Positions 15,907 to 23,801 of a stretch of DNA of 64,000 nucleotides are shown here, piece after piece. The stretch spans positions 68,014-132,013 of the forward strand of contig DCXY01000029.1 in the NCBI GenBank assembly GCA_002329155.1. Direction: 5' to 3'. Below the pieces are notes generated by a model, which made no database searches, was not told the DNA's origin, and saw only the letters and a list, made by a program, of their open reading frames with translations. A program made the translations under genes and the position numbers. Origin of the DNA: Stenotrophomonas sp. UBA2124. GTDB taxonomy: Bacteria > Pseudomonadota > Gammaproteobacteria > Xanthomonadales > Xanthomonadaceae. How positions within the stretch are numbered: the first letter of the stretch is position 1; every line of letters begins with the position of its first letter.

Positions 15907-16686
15907 TTACTCGTCGCTGCCGGTCTGGCGTTGCAGGATGGAGCTGAACTCTTCGGCGAAGGTTTCATAACGCACCGACAGGCGCTCCACGCGGGTGGTG
16001 AAACGGTTGTAGGCCCACACCGCCGGAATGGCCACGAACAGGCCGATGGCGGTGGCGAACAGCGCCTCGGAGATGCCCGGCGCCACCGAGGCGATGCCGG
16101 CCTGCTCACCGCTGCTGATCATGTCGTGCATGGTCACCATGATGCCGAACACGGTGCCGACCAGGCCCACGTACGGGGCCGTGGAGCCGATGTTGGCCAG
16201 CAGCTCCAGGTTGCGGTCCAGGCCATCGACCTCGCGGGCGAAGGTGGTACGCATGGCGCGCTGCGCGCCTTCCAGCTGGCTGCGCCCGTCCAGGCCACGA
16301 CGGCCATGCAGGCGGGTGTATTCGCGGAAGCCGCTCTCGAAGATGGCTTCAAGGCCATCCACCGAACGATTGCGGTCGGTGGCCGAGGCGTACAGCTTGC
16401 CCAGGTCGGCACCCGACCAGAAGCGGTTCTCGAAGTCGTCCGCCGAACGGTCGGCGGCCTTGAACACCCGGGCCTTGCGGAAAATGATCACCCAGCTGAT
16501 AAACGAGCCGGCCAGCAACAGCAGCACGATCAGCTTGACCGGGATGCTGGCCTTGAGCATCAGGTCCAGGTAGTTGATGCCACCGCCATGGCTGGCCTGT
16601 GCGACGGTCTGTGCCGCAGCGGCGCTTACATCAGCCGGCAAAGCCTCGGTCACGGTGGCCTGCAGGGCCAGAAGCAAAGCGATCAT
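15907..16686 (-). CDS. tolQ: Tol-Pal system protein TolQ
   Basis: This 259-residue MotA/TolQ/ExbB-family inner-membrane protein has three expected membrane helices: about 45-70 (IPVKLIVLLLLAGSFISWVIIF), about 165-190 (STAPYVGLVGTVFGIMVTM) and about 205-230 (GISEALFATAIGLFVAIPAVWAYN; written here only as the landmark region). The GLVGTVFGIM motif is conserved in the family. It has a longer N-terminal segment than E. coli TolQ, before the first helix. It follows ybgC by 20 bp in the same transcription unit. Confidence 0.95.
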   Translation of the reverse strand: MIALLLALQATVTEALPADVSAAAAQTVAQASHGGGINYLDLMLKASIPVKLIVLLLLAGSFISWVIIFRKARVFKAADRSADDFENRFWSGADLGKLYASATDRNRSVDGLEAIFESGFREYTRLHGRRGLDGRSQLEGAQRAMRTTFAREVDGLDRNLELLANIGSTAPYVGLVGTVFGIMVTMHDMISSGEQAGIASVAPGISEALFATAIGLFVAIPAVWAYNRFTTRVERLSVRYETFAEEFSSILQRQTGSDE

Positions 16687-16706
16687 CCGATCTTCCTCAG
16701 TGGTAC

Positions 16707-17129
16707 TTATGCGTGTTTGATTTCTAGCGGTTTGAGTGTTGCGTACAGCGGTTCTGCAATGGCCTGCGGCCTGAAATCACGGGCACCCACGGCAGCAAGG
16801 CGCACCTGCGCGGTGACCAGCGCTTCGTCGCCGCGCAGCACGGCCTGCTGCATCAGCAGGCTGGCCCGCCGGCACTGCACCAGTTCCACCGTGGTGGTCA
16901 GTGCATCGTCCAGCTTTGCAGGCTTGAGGAAATCCAGCGACATGGCACGGACCACGAACACCTGCCCGTCACCGTTGCGCATGCTTTCCTGACCATAGCC
17001 CAGGGCCCGCATCCATTCGGTCCGCGCACGCTCCATGAAAGCCACATAGCGAGCGTGGTACACCACCCCGCCAGCGTCGGTATCTTCCCAGTAAATGCGT
17101 GTCGGCCAACTGAACCGGGCATCAATCAT
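16707..17129 (-). CDS. ybgC: Tol-Pal-associated acyl-CoA thioesterase YbgC
   Basis: This 140-residue hotdog-fold thioesterase has the YbgC/FadM active-site segment YWEDTDAGGVVYHARYVAFM, where the Asp after DT is catalytic. It hydrolyses short acyl-CoA or acyl-ACP thioesters. It is encoded first in the tol cluster of most proteobacteria and is linked to phospholipid metabolism. Its start overlaps the ruvB stop codon by 8 bp, coupling the ruv and tol groups. Confidence 0.93.
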   Translation of the reverse strand: MIDARFSWPTRIYWEDTDAGGVVYHARYVAFMERARTEWMRALGYGQESMRNGDGQVFVVRAMSLDFLKPAKLDDALTTTVELVQCRRASLLMQQAVLRGDEALVTAQVRLAAVGARDFRPQAIAEPLYATLKPLEIKHA

Positions 17130-18159
17130 CGGATTGTTCCGCGAACAGATCGGCAGGCGCGGCCTTGGGCTTGAGCCCCATGTGCCGGTACGCCTTGTGC
17201 GTGGCCATGCGCCCGCGTGCGGTACGCACCAGGAAGCCCTGCTGGATCAGATACGGCTCCACCACGTCTTCCAGCGTGCCGCGCTCTTCGGACAAGGCCG
17301 CCGCCAGCGACTCGATGCCCACCGGGCCACCGTCGAAATACTCCACCATGGTGCGCAGCAGGCGGCGGTCCAGCTCGTCGAAGCCTTCCGGGTCCACCTT
17401 GAGCATCTGCATGGCTGCCTGCGCCACCGCATGGTCGATGTGACCACTGGCCTTGACCTGCGCATAGTCACGCACGCGCCGCAGCAGGCGGTTGGCGATA
17501 CGCGGGGTGCCGCGCGAACGGCGCGCGATCTCGCCGGCACCCTCGGCGCTGCAGTCGATGCCCAGAATGGCCGCCGAACGCCGCACGATGCGGGTCAGCT
17601 CCTCGGCCGAATAGAACTCCAGCCGCTGCACGATGCCGAAACGGTCGCGCAGCGGTGCGGTCAGCAAGCCGGCGCGGGTGGTGGCACCGATCAGCGTGAA
17701 CGGCGGCAGGTCGAGCTTGATCGAACGCGCGGCCGGGCCTTCGCCGATCATGATGTCGATCTGGAAATCTTCCATCGCCGGGTACAGCACTTCCTCAACC
17801 ACCGGCGAGAGACGATGGATCTCGTCGATGAACAGCACGTCGTGCGGCTGCAGGTTGGTCAGCAGCGCGGCCAGGTCACCGGCTTTTTCGATCACCGGGC
17901 CGGAGGTGACACGCAGACTCACCCCCAGTTCGTTGGCGATGACGTGGCTGAGCGTGGTCTTGCCCAGCCCCGGCGGGCCGAAGATCAGCACATGGTCCAG
18001 CGCCTCGCGGCGTGACTTGGCGGCCTGGATATAGATGTCCAGCTGCTCGCGCACCGGTGCCTGGCCGAGGTAGTCGGCAAGGCTGCGGGGACGGATGCTG
18101 GCCTCGGCCATCTCGTCTTCGCGGGTGGCGGCGGCCCCGATGATGCGGTCGTCGGTCAT
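17122..18159 (-). CDS. ruvB: Holliday junction branch-migration helicase RuvB
   Basis: This 345-residue AAA+ motor has Walker A GPPGLGKTT (about 65-73), Walker B with LFIDEIHRL, sensor 1 GATTRAGLL and an arginine finger region DRFGIVQRL. The C-terminal winged-helix DNA-binding domain includes GLEPHMGL-like residues near the end (RHMGLKPK). RuvB hexamers pump DNA through the RuvA tetramer at Holliday junctions. The length and motifs are normal. It is separated from ruvA by the potassium transporter gene kup. Confidence 0.97.
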   Translation of the reverse strand: MTDDRIIGAAATREDEMAEASIRPRSLADYLGQAPVREQLDIYIQAAKSRREALDHVLIFGPPGLGKTTLSHVIANELGVSLRVTSGPVIEKAGDLAALLTNLQPHDVLFIDEIHRLSPVVEEVLYPAMEDFQIDIMIGEGPAARSIKLDLPPFTLIGATTRAGLLTAPLRDRFGIVQRLEFYSAEELTRIVRRSAAILGIDCSAEGAGEIARRSRGTPRIANRLLRRVRDYAQVKASGHIDHAVAQAAMQMLKVDPEGFDELDRRLLRTMVEYFDGGPVGIESLAAALSEERGTLEDVVEPYLIQQGFLVRTARGRMATHKAYRHMGLKPKAAPADLFAEQSDD

Positions 18160-18227
18160 TGCGCTATGGTACGGCGAGGAACGCTTGAATAGGAATCAGA
18201 AGCAGGAATCAGGCACGCCTGGACTGC

Positions 18228-18246
18228 TGGCGGCAGCGTGCCGCCA
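18228..18246. repeat. Hairpin between kup and ruvB
   Basis: An 8-bp perfect stem TGGCGGCA-GCG-TGCCGCCA lies in the 124-bp gap between kup and ruvB. No T run follows on either strand. It may be a dispersed palindrome or an attenuating structure. Confidence 0.4.
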
Positions 18247-18283
18247 ACAGGCTCCTGTTGCCGCCCCGTGATGCAGCAGGCGG

Positions 18284-20206
18284 TCAGATCTCCACCTGCG
18301 CGCCCAGCTCCACCAGCCGGTTGCCGGGAATACGGAAGAAGCCGGTGGCCGGCGCGGCGTTGCGGTGCATGAAGGCGAACAACTTGTCGCGCCAGATCGG
18401 CATGCCCCGGTTCGCGCTGGCCACGATGGTCTCGCGGCTGGCGAAGAAGGTGGTGTCCATCGGGTCGAAGTAGACGCCGCCGTGGTCGCAGGAACGCATC
18501 AGCGCCAGCGGTACGTCCGGGGTCTCCATGAAGCCGAAGCGCAGGTTGACCCGGTAGAACTCGTCACCGATGGATTCGATCTTGATCCGCTGCGCCTCCG
18601 GCGCATACGGCACCGGCCAGGTTTCCACATGCAGGAACACGTTGCGCTCGTGCAGCACCTTGTTGTGCTTGAGGTTGTGCATCAGCGCATGCGGCACCAC
18701 GGTGGGGTCGGCGGTCAGGAACACCGCCGTGCCCGGTACGCGTACCGGCGGCGCCAGCATCAGGCCCGGCAGGAAGCTGTCGATGCGGATGCCGTCCTTG
18801 CGGATTTCATCGCGCAGCAGCTCGCGGCCACGGCGCCAGGTGCGCATCATGGTGAACAGCACCAGGCCCAGCACCAGCGGGAACCACGCACCCTGCAGCA
18901 GCTTGGCGCCGTTGGCGATCACAAAGCCCATGTCGATGATCAGGAACACCACGCACAGCGCGACGATGCCGTGGTGGGCGCGCGGCCACAGGGTGCGGGC
19001 CACCAGCGCCAGCAGCAGGGTATCGATCAGCATGGTGCCCGACACCGAGATGCCGTAGGCCACGGCCAGGTTGCTGGAACTCTGGAAGGCCAGCACCAGC
19101 CCGAACACGGTCAGCGCCAGGCCCCAGTTGATGCCCGGGATGTAGATCTGGCCGATGGTGTCGTGCGAGGTATGCAGGATGCGCATGCGCGGGATGTAGC
19201 CCAGCTGCATGGCCTGCCGCGCCACCGAGAACGCGCCGGTGATCACCGACTGGCTGGCGATCACCGCCGCCATGGTCGCCAGCAGGATCATCGGAATCAG
19301 CGCCCACTGCGGCACCGCCTCGAAGAACGGGTTGGCCACCGCGTCGGGGCGCTGCAGCACCAGCGCGCCCTGCCCCAGATAGTTCAGCACCAGGCACGGC
19401 AGCACGAAGAAGTACCAGGCATGGCGGATGGGCGGCGCGCCGAAATGGCCCATGTCCGCGTACAGCGCCTCGCCACCGGTCACCGCCAGCACCACCGCAC
19501 CAAAGATGAAGATGCCGTGCCAGCCGTGGTCCATGAAGAAGTTGGCTGCCCACCACGGGTTGAGCGCCTTGAACACCTCCGGCGCACTGATGATGTTCCA
19601 GATGCCGATGGCCGCCAGCGACAGGAACCAGATCGTCATCACCGGGCCGAACACCCGGCCCACCTTCTCGGTGCCGAAACGCTGCGCGGCGAACAGCGCC
19701 GCCAGCACGATCAGGGTGATCGGCACCACGAAGTGGCCCAGCGCCGGTGCCGCCACCTGCAGGCCTTCCACCGCGCCCAGCACGGTGATGGCCGGCGTGA
19801 TGACGCCGTCGCCGAAGAACAGCGAGGCACCGAAGATGCCCAGGATGCCCACCACGTAAGCGGTGCGCGAGCCGTTGCGCAGGGTGCGCTGGGCCAGCGC
19901 CATCAGCGCCATGATGCCGCCTTCGCCGTCGTTGTCCGCGCGCATGATCATGGTCACGTACTTGAGCGTGACCACCATGTTCAGCGCCCAGAACGCCAGC
20001 GACAGCACGCCCAGCACCGTGTCGTGGTCGCTGGTGAGGCCGTAGTGCGGCGAGAACGCTTCCTTCAGCGTGTACAGCGGGCTGGTGCCGATGTCACCGA
20101 AGACGACGCCGATGGCGCCGACCACCAGCGCCATGCCACCTGCGGCACCGTGGCCGTGGTTGCCGCCGTGGCTGTTGGATTCAGACGGAGTTGAAACGTG
20201 GGACAT
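18284..20206 (-). CDS. kup: Low-affinity potassium transporter Kup
   Basis: This 640-residue KUP/HAK/KT-family K+ symporter starts with a His/Gly-rich cytoplasmic tail. The family motif GVVFGDIGTSPLYTLKEAF marks the first membrane helix, and FFGDGVITPAITVLGAVEGL marks a conserved loop. About twelve hydrophobic helices follow to about residue 450, then a cytosolic C-terminal domain of some 170 residues. It imports K+ with protons. It sits between ruvA (39 bp upstream) and ruvB (124 bp downstream), all on the same strand. Confidence 0.95.
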   Translation of the reverse strand: MSHVSTPSESNSHGGNHGHGAAGGMALVVGAIGVVFGDIGTSPLYTLKEAFSPHYGLTSDHDTVLGVLSLAFWALNMVVTLKYVTMIMRADNDGEGGIMALMALAQRTLRNGSRTAYVVGILGIFGASLFFGDGVITPAITVLGAVEGLQVAAPALGHFVVPITLIVLAALFAAQRFGTEKVGRVFGPVMTIWFLSLAAIGIWNIISAPEVFKALNPWWAANFFMDHGWHGIFIFGAVVLAVTGGEALYADMGHFGAPPIRHAWYFFVLPCLVLNYLGQGALVLQRPDAVANPFFEAVPQWALIPMILLATMAAVIASQSVITGAFSVARQAMQLGYIPRMRILHTSHDTIGQIYIPGINWGLALTVFGLVLAFQSSSNLAVAYGISVSGTMLIDTLLLALVARTLWPRAHHGIVALCVVFLIIDMGFVIANGAKLLQGAWFPLVLGLVLFTMMRTWRRGRELLRDEIRKDGIRIDSFLPGLMLAPPVRVPGTAVFLTADPTVVPHALMHNLKHNKVLHERNVFLHVETWPVPYAPEAQRIKIESIGDEFYRVNLRFGFMETPDVPLALMRSCDHGGVYFDPMDTTFFASRETIVASANRGMPIWRDKLFAFMHRNAAPATGFFRIPGNRLVELGAQVEI

Positions 20207-20245
20207 GGCGTTCTCGTTGTGGCGTCATGTGGCCGTGGAAAGGGG

Positions 20246-20833
20246 TCAGCGCAGCGCCGACTGCAGCGCCTTGCGGATCACCGTGGCGACATCATCGCCC
20301 TCGGCGGCCGCTTCGCGCGCCATCTTGGCCGCCTCGGCCGGTTTGTAACCCAGTTGCTGCAACGCCACCGTCGCCTCGGACACCGGATCGGCCCCCAACT
20401 GGCCGGCGATGGGCGCACCGCCACCGCTGAAATTGGCCGCGCGGTCGCGCAGCTCCACCACCATGCGCTCGGCGGTCTTCTTGCCGATGCCGGGAATACG
20501 GGTGAGCGCGGTGATGTCACCGGCCTGGATCAGCCGTGCGAACTCGTCCACGCTGACCCCGGACAGCACCGCCAGCGCGATCTTGGCGCCGATGCCGGAG
20601 ACCTTCTGCACATCACGGAACAGCCTGCGCTCGCCCTCGCGCAGGAAGCCGTACAGCGACACGCTGTCCTCCTTCTGCGCGTAGTGGGTGAACAGGATGA
20701 CCTCGCGGCCCACGTCGGGCAGGTCGTAGAAGGTGCTCATCGGCGCCTCCAGTTCGTAACCGACGCCATTGACGTCGATCACCAGCCACGGGGGTGCCTT
20801 GTAGGCAAGGATGCCGCGCAGTCGGCCGATCAT
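20246..20833 (-). CDS. ruvA: Holliday junction DNA helicase subunit RuvA
   Basis: This 195-residue protein starts MIGRLRGILA, the family's standard N-terminus, so the ATG at 20833 was chosen rather than the frame opening 72 bases upstream. It has an N-terminal OB-fold, two helix-hairpin-helix motifs (VSGIGAKIALAVLSG and IPGIGKKTAERMVVEL) and a C-terminal RuvB-binding domain (LQQLGYKPAEAAKMA). RuvA tetramers clamp Holliday junctions and load RuvB. It lies 133 bp downstream of ruvC. Confidence 0.97.
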   Translation of the reverse strand: MIGRLRGILAYKAPPWLVIDVNGVGYELEAPMSTFYDLPDVGREVILFTHYAQKEDSVSLYGFLREGERRLFRDVQKVSGIGAKIALAVLSGVSVDEFARLIQAGDITALTRIPGIGKKTAERMVVELRDRAANFSGGGAPIAGQLGADPVSEATVALQQLGYKPAEAAKMAREAAAEGDDVATVIRKALQSALR

Positions 20834-20966
20834 GAACGTGTCCTCGGAACAGTGGAAACGGGAAGGAAGAACGTGGAACGAAGGCAGGTGATGGGCCCGG
20901 CGCACCGTGCCCGCTGCTGGAACGGCAGCTTCCCGCCCACCTGTTCCCTCTTCGCTGCGTCAAACC

Positions 20967-21488
20967 TCATTTCCTGCTCCATGCCTGCCGCACGTCCACG
21001 CCCAGCCGGTTGGCGGTGGCGCGCACGTGCGCGTGGGTGATGGCCACCGCCAGCGCGTCGGCGGCGTCGGCCTGCAATTTGCCGTGCAGGTTGAGCATCA
21101 GCCCAACCATGTGTTGAACCTGTTGTTTTTCCGCCCCGCCGCGCCCGACCACCGCCAGTTTGATCTCCGTGGCGGCATATTCGCTCACCGGCAGGTCGCG
21201 CAGCACCACCGCGCACAGCGCGGCGCCACGCGCCTGGCCCAGCTTCAGCGCCGAATCGGCGTTCTTGGCCATGAATACCCGTTCGATGGCTACTTCATCC
21301 GGCCGGTATTCCTCGATCAGCGCGTGCAGCCCGTGCACCAGCAGCTTCAGGCGCTGGGCGAAATCGGCCGCGCCCAGCAGCACCAGCGGGCAATGATGGA
21401 CGTGCCGTGCCTTGCCGTTGGCATCTATGTCGATGATGCCCACGCCGGTGCGCTGTGAGCCGGGGTCGATGCCAAGGATGCGGGTCAT
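20967..21488 (-). CDS. ruvC: Holliday junction resolvase RuvC
   Basis: This 173-residue endonuclease opens with ILGIDPGSQRTGVG, containing the first catalytic Asp. It has the conserved Glu in VAIERVFMAKN and the C-terminal acidic pair region in DAADALAVAITHA. It cuts Holliday junctions symmetrically after RuvAB branch migration. It follows yebC by 66 bp, the usual order in proteobacteria. Confidence 0.97.
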   Translation of the reverse strand: MTRILGIDPGSQRTGVGIIDIDANGKARHVHHCPLVLLGAADFAQRLKLLVHGLHALIEEYRPDEVAIERVFMAKNADSALKLGQARGAALCAVVLRDLPVSEYAATEIKLAVVGRGGAEKQQVQHMVGLMLNLHGKLQADAADALAVAITHAHVRATANRLGVDVRQAWSRK

Positions 21489-21554
21489 GGGTTGCCTGTG
21501 GGGGAAAGACGGCGCGCAGCATCGCAGTGCGCCGTCTCACCTGCCGGGACAGGT

Positions 21555-22283
21555 TCAGCCGGGCAGGCTGGCCTGGTCCACGTTGGAATACACGTCCTGC
21601 ACGTCGTCCAGGTCCTCCAGCATGTCCAGCAGCTTGCGCACCTGCAGGGCGGTGTCGCCATCGACGGCAATGTCGTTGTCCGCGCGGAAGGTGATTTCGG
21701 CGTGGTCAGGCACCAGCCCAGCCGTTTCCATCGCCGCCTTGACGTCCTGGAACGCCTCGGTCGCGGTGAGTACATCAATGGAAGCATCGTCCGGATACAC
21801 CACGATGTCATCGGCGCCGGCTTCGATGGCCGATTCGGTGATCTTTTCCTCGTCCGCGCCCGGCGCGTAGGTCAGCACGCCCAGCCGCTTGAACATGAAG
21901 GCCACCGAGCCTTCGGTGCCCATGTTGCCGCCGCACTTGCTGAAGGCATGGCGCACATCGGCCACGGTACGCACGCGGTTGTCGGTGAGGCAGTCCACGA
22001 TGACCGCCACGCCACCCGGCGCGTAGCCTTCGTAACGGATTTCCTCGTACTCCACGCCTTCCAGTTCGCCGGTGGCCTTCTTGATGGCGCGCTCGATCAC
22101 GTCCTTGGACATGTTGGCGGCCAGGCCCTTGTCCATGGCAACGCGCAGGCGTGGGTTGTTGTTGGGGTCGCCTCCACCGCCGCGAGCGGCAACGCCGATC
22201 TCACGGATGATCTTGGTGAAAATCTTGCCGCGCTTCGCGTCAGACGCGTTTTTGCGGGCTTCGATGGAAGGACCTCTACCCAT
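21555..22283 (-). CDS. yebC: YebC/PmpR-family transcriptional regulator
   Basis: This 242-residue protein is a TACO1/YebC-family member, recognised from the start MGRGPSIEARKNASDAKRGK, the segment IFTKIIREIGVAARGGGGDP and GPGG-like stretches such as GYAPGGVAVIVDCLTDNR. Family members have been described as DNA-binding regulators and more recently as translation factors that relieve polyproline stalling. It is first in the yebC-ruvC-ruvA run. Confidence 0.95.
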   Translation of the reverse strand: MGRGPSIEARKNASDAKRGKIFTKIIREIGVAARGGGGDPNNNPRLRVAMDKGLAANMSKDVIERAIKKATGELEGVEYEEIRYEGYAPGGVAVIVDCLTDNRVRTVADVRHAFSKCGGNMGTEGSVAFMFKRLGVLTYAPGADEEKITESAIEAGADDIVVYPDDASIDVLTATEAFQDVKAAMETAGLVPDHAEITFRADNDIAVDGDTALQVRKLLDMLEDLDDVQDVYSNVDQASLPG

Positions 22284-22347
22284 GGGATTTACCGTACATC
22301 TGTCAGGAACAGGGTGCGAATTCTACCCGATCCCCCTGCCCAGCCCC

Positions 22348-22986
22348 TCATTGGCGGTAACGCGGCACGCCCTCGGGGAAATGCCCCTGGCGCAGGAAGC
22401 TGGCGGTCAGGCTGGCCACTTCGGCCGAAAACACCATGCCGGTATGGCTGACCGGCACCACGCAGTGGTCGGCCAGCCCGTGCAGGCAGGTTTCCTCCAG
22501 ACCGACGGTGCCGTCCGAATCCCCGGGCAGGGCATTGAGCAGGGCGCCGACGCCATGGGCCAGGTTTCCGGCGACCAGGCCGACTTCGGCACGGCCATGC
22601 CAGTCCGGCAGGCCATGCTGCAGCAACTCGCCACTGCGCCCCAGCGCCCTGCCCCAGCCGTGGCCGGCCAGCGTGCGGGCGGTGCCGCTGCCGCACAGCG
22701 GCGAGCCGAGGCAGACCACCCGCCCGACATCGAGCTCGGGCGACTGGCGCAGGGTTTCCAGCGCCACCAGCCCACCGAGGCTGTGCCCGACCAGGCTGGT
22801 GGGCCCGTGCCGGCGCAGCCAGTCGGCCAGCGCCGGCACGGCCACATCGGGGCCGCCGAACACGCTGGGGTAGCCGAACACATCCACCTTGAAACCCTGT
22901 TGGCGCAGGCGCAGTGCCAGCGGCATCAGCCACGAGCGAGGGTTCCAGATGCCATGCAGCAGTAAAACGCGGGGGTCTGCAGTCAT
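22348..22986 (-). CDS. Alpha/beta-fold hydrolase
   Basis: This 212-residue protein has an alpha/beta-hydrolase core: an oxyanion segment VLLLHGIWNPRSW near the N-terminus, the nucleophile elbow GHSLGG (about 78-83) and a likely catalytic His in PVSHTGMVFS (about 184). It has no signal peptide, so it is presumably cytoplasmic. Esterase or lipase activity is likely but the substrate cannot be told. It lies between yebC and a repeat-containing gap and does not look part of either neighbour's operon. Confidence 0.8.
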   Translation of the reverse strand: MTADPRVLLLHGIWNPRSWLMPLALRLRQQGFKVDVFGYPSVFGGPDVAVPALADWLRRHGPTSLVGHSLGGLVALETLRQSPELDVGRVVCLGSPLCGSGTARTLAGHGWGRALGRSGELLQHGLPDWHGRAEVGLVAGNLAHGVGALLNALPGDSDGTVGLEETCLHGLADHCVVPVSHTGMVFSAEVASLTASFLRQGHFPEGVPRYRQ

Positions 22987-23079
22987 GCGGGCAGTCTGGC
23001 CGATCGTGGCGGTTGGGCCAAGGTTGGTGGCGTTGTGGGTTGGTTGGGGTTTGGGTTGGTTGCTGGTGGCAGCGGCTTA

Positions 23080-23209
23080 ACCCCTCCCCAGCCCTCCCCT
23101 CCGCCTTCGGCGCAAGGGAGGGGGCTAGAAGCGGCTTTCCCGCAATTCCATCAGATTGCTTTACCACCCCCTCCCTTGCGCGAAGCGCAGGGGAGGGCTG
23201 GGGAGGGGT
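23080..23209. repeat. Inverted pair of CCCCTCCCC-type palindromic elements
   Basis: Two arms of about 45 bp face each other. The left begins CCCCTCCCCAGCCCTCCCCT (from 23081), and the right is its near-complement ending at 23209. Each arm also contains a small internal hairpin around GCGC. The same unit recurs as inverted pairs at 33657-33784 and 38472-38605. All are intergenic. The gap 22987-23225 holds nothing else that I recognise. Confidence 0.8.
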
Positions 23210-23225
23210 CTGCTTCAAGCACCCC

Positions 23226-23750
23226 TCAACCCACCAACCGCTCCCGCCTCAGAATGAACTCCCTGTCGCGCACCCTGCCCACCGGAAACTCGTAGGCGCC
23301 CACATGGGTGAACCCATACCGGCCATAGAAGCGTTGCGCGCCGAGGTTCTCCGACCACACGCCTATCCACAGCGCCTGCGAATCACGGGCCTGCAGCCAT
23401 TCCAGCGCGGCGGTGAACAGCTGCCCGCCATGCCCACCGCTCTGGTGGTCGCGCAGCACGTACAGGCGCTTCAACTCGCCATCACCCGGCACCACGTCCG
23501 GATGCGGCAGGCCGCAGGGGCCGGCGAAGGCGAAGCCGACGGCCTCGCCGTCCACCTCCAGCAGCCACGCCGCGTATTCGCCCGAGGCCAGCTGCTGGCG
23601 CTGCAGCGCCACCGGGTAGGCGGTGGCCAGGTAATCGGCCAGGTCTTCCGGCGGGTACAGGTGGCCGAACGTCTCCACGAAGGTACGTTCGGCCAGTGCA
23701 CATAGGGTGCTGGCGTCGTCTGCGGTGGCGCGGCGGATGGCCATGGTCAT
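23226..23750 (-). CDS. GNAT-family N-acetyltransferase
   Basis: This 174-residue protein has the GNAT fold. The segment LKRLYVLRDHQSGGHGGQLF carries the acetyl-CoA pyrophosphate-binding motif A in a modified form (HQSGGHGG instead of the usual Q/RxxGxG/A). SENLGAQRFYGRYGFTHVG is the conserved C-terminal motif B. The target molecule is unknown. It is on the same strand as aspS, whose stop codon is 51 bp away, and could be read from aspS transcripts. Confidence 0.88.
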   Translation of the reverse strand: MTMAIRRATADDASTLCALAERTFVETFGHLYPPEDLADYLATAYPVALQRQQLASGEYAAWLLEVDGEAVGFAFAGPCGLPHPDVVPGDGELKRLYVLRDHQSGGHGGQLFTAALEWLQARDSQALWIGVWSENLGAQRFYGRYGFTHVGAYEFPVGRVRDREFILRRERLVG

Positions 23751-23801
23751 GCCTCGGTGTAGGAGAGAAAAACGCGGACGCCCTGCCCTCCTTCAACCGG
23801 C

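Noticed and set aside
18365..20194. Open frame of 609 codons on the plus strand opposite kup
   Set aside because: It is antisense to a conserved transporter, rich in His, Gln and Arg, with no recognisable domain.
22072..22965. Plus-strand frame opposite yebC and the hydrolase gene
   Set aside because: The minus-strand proteins have conserved motifs; this frame has none.
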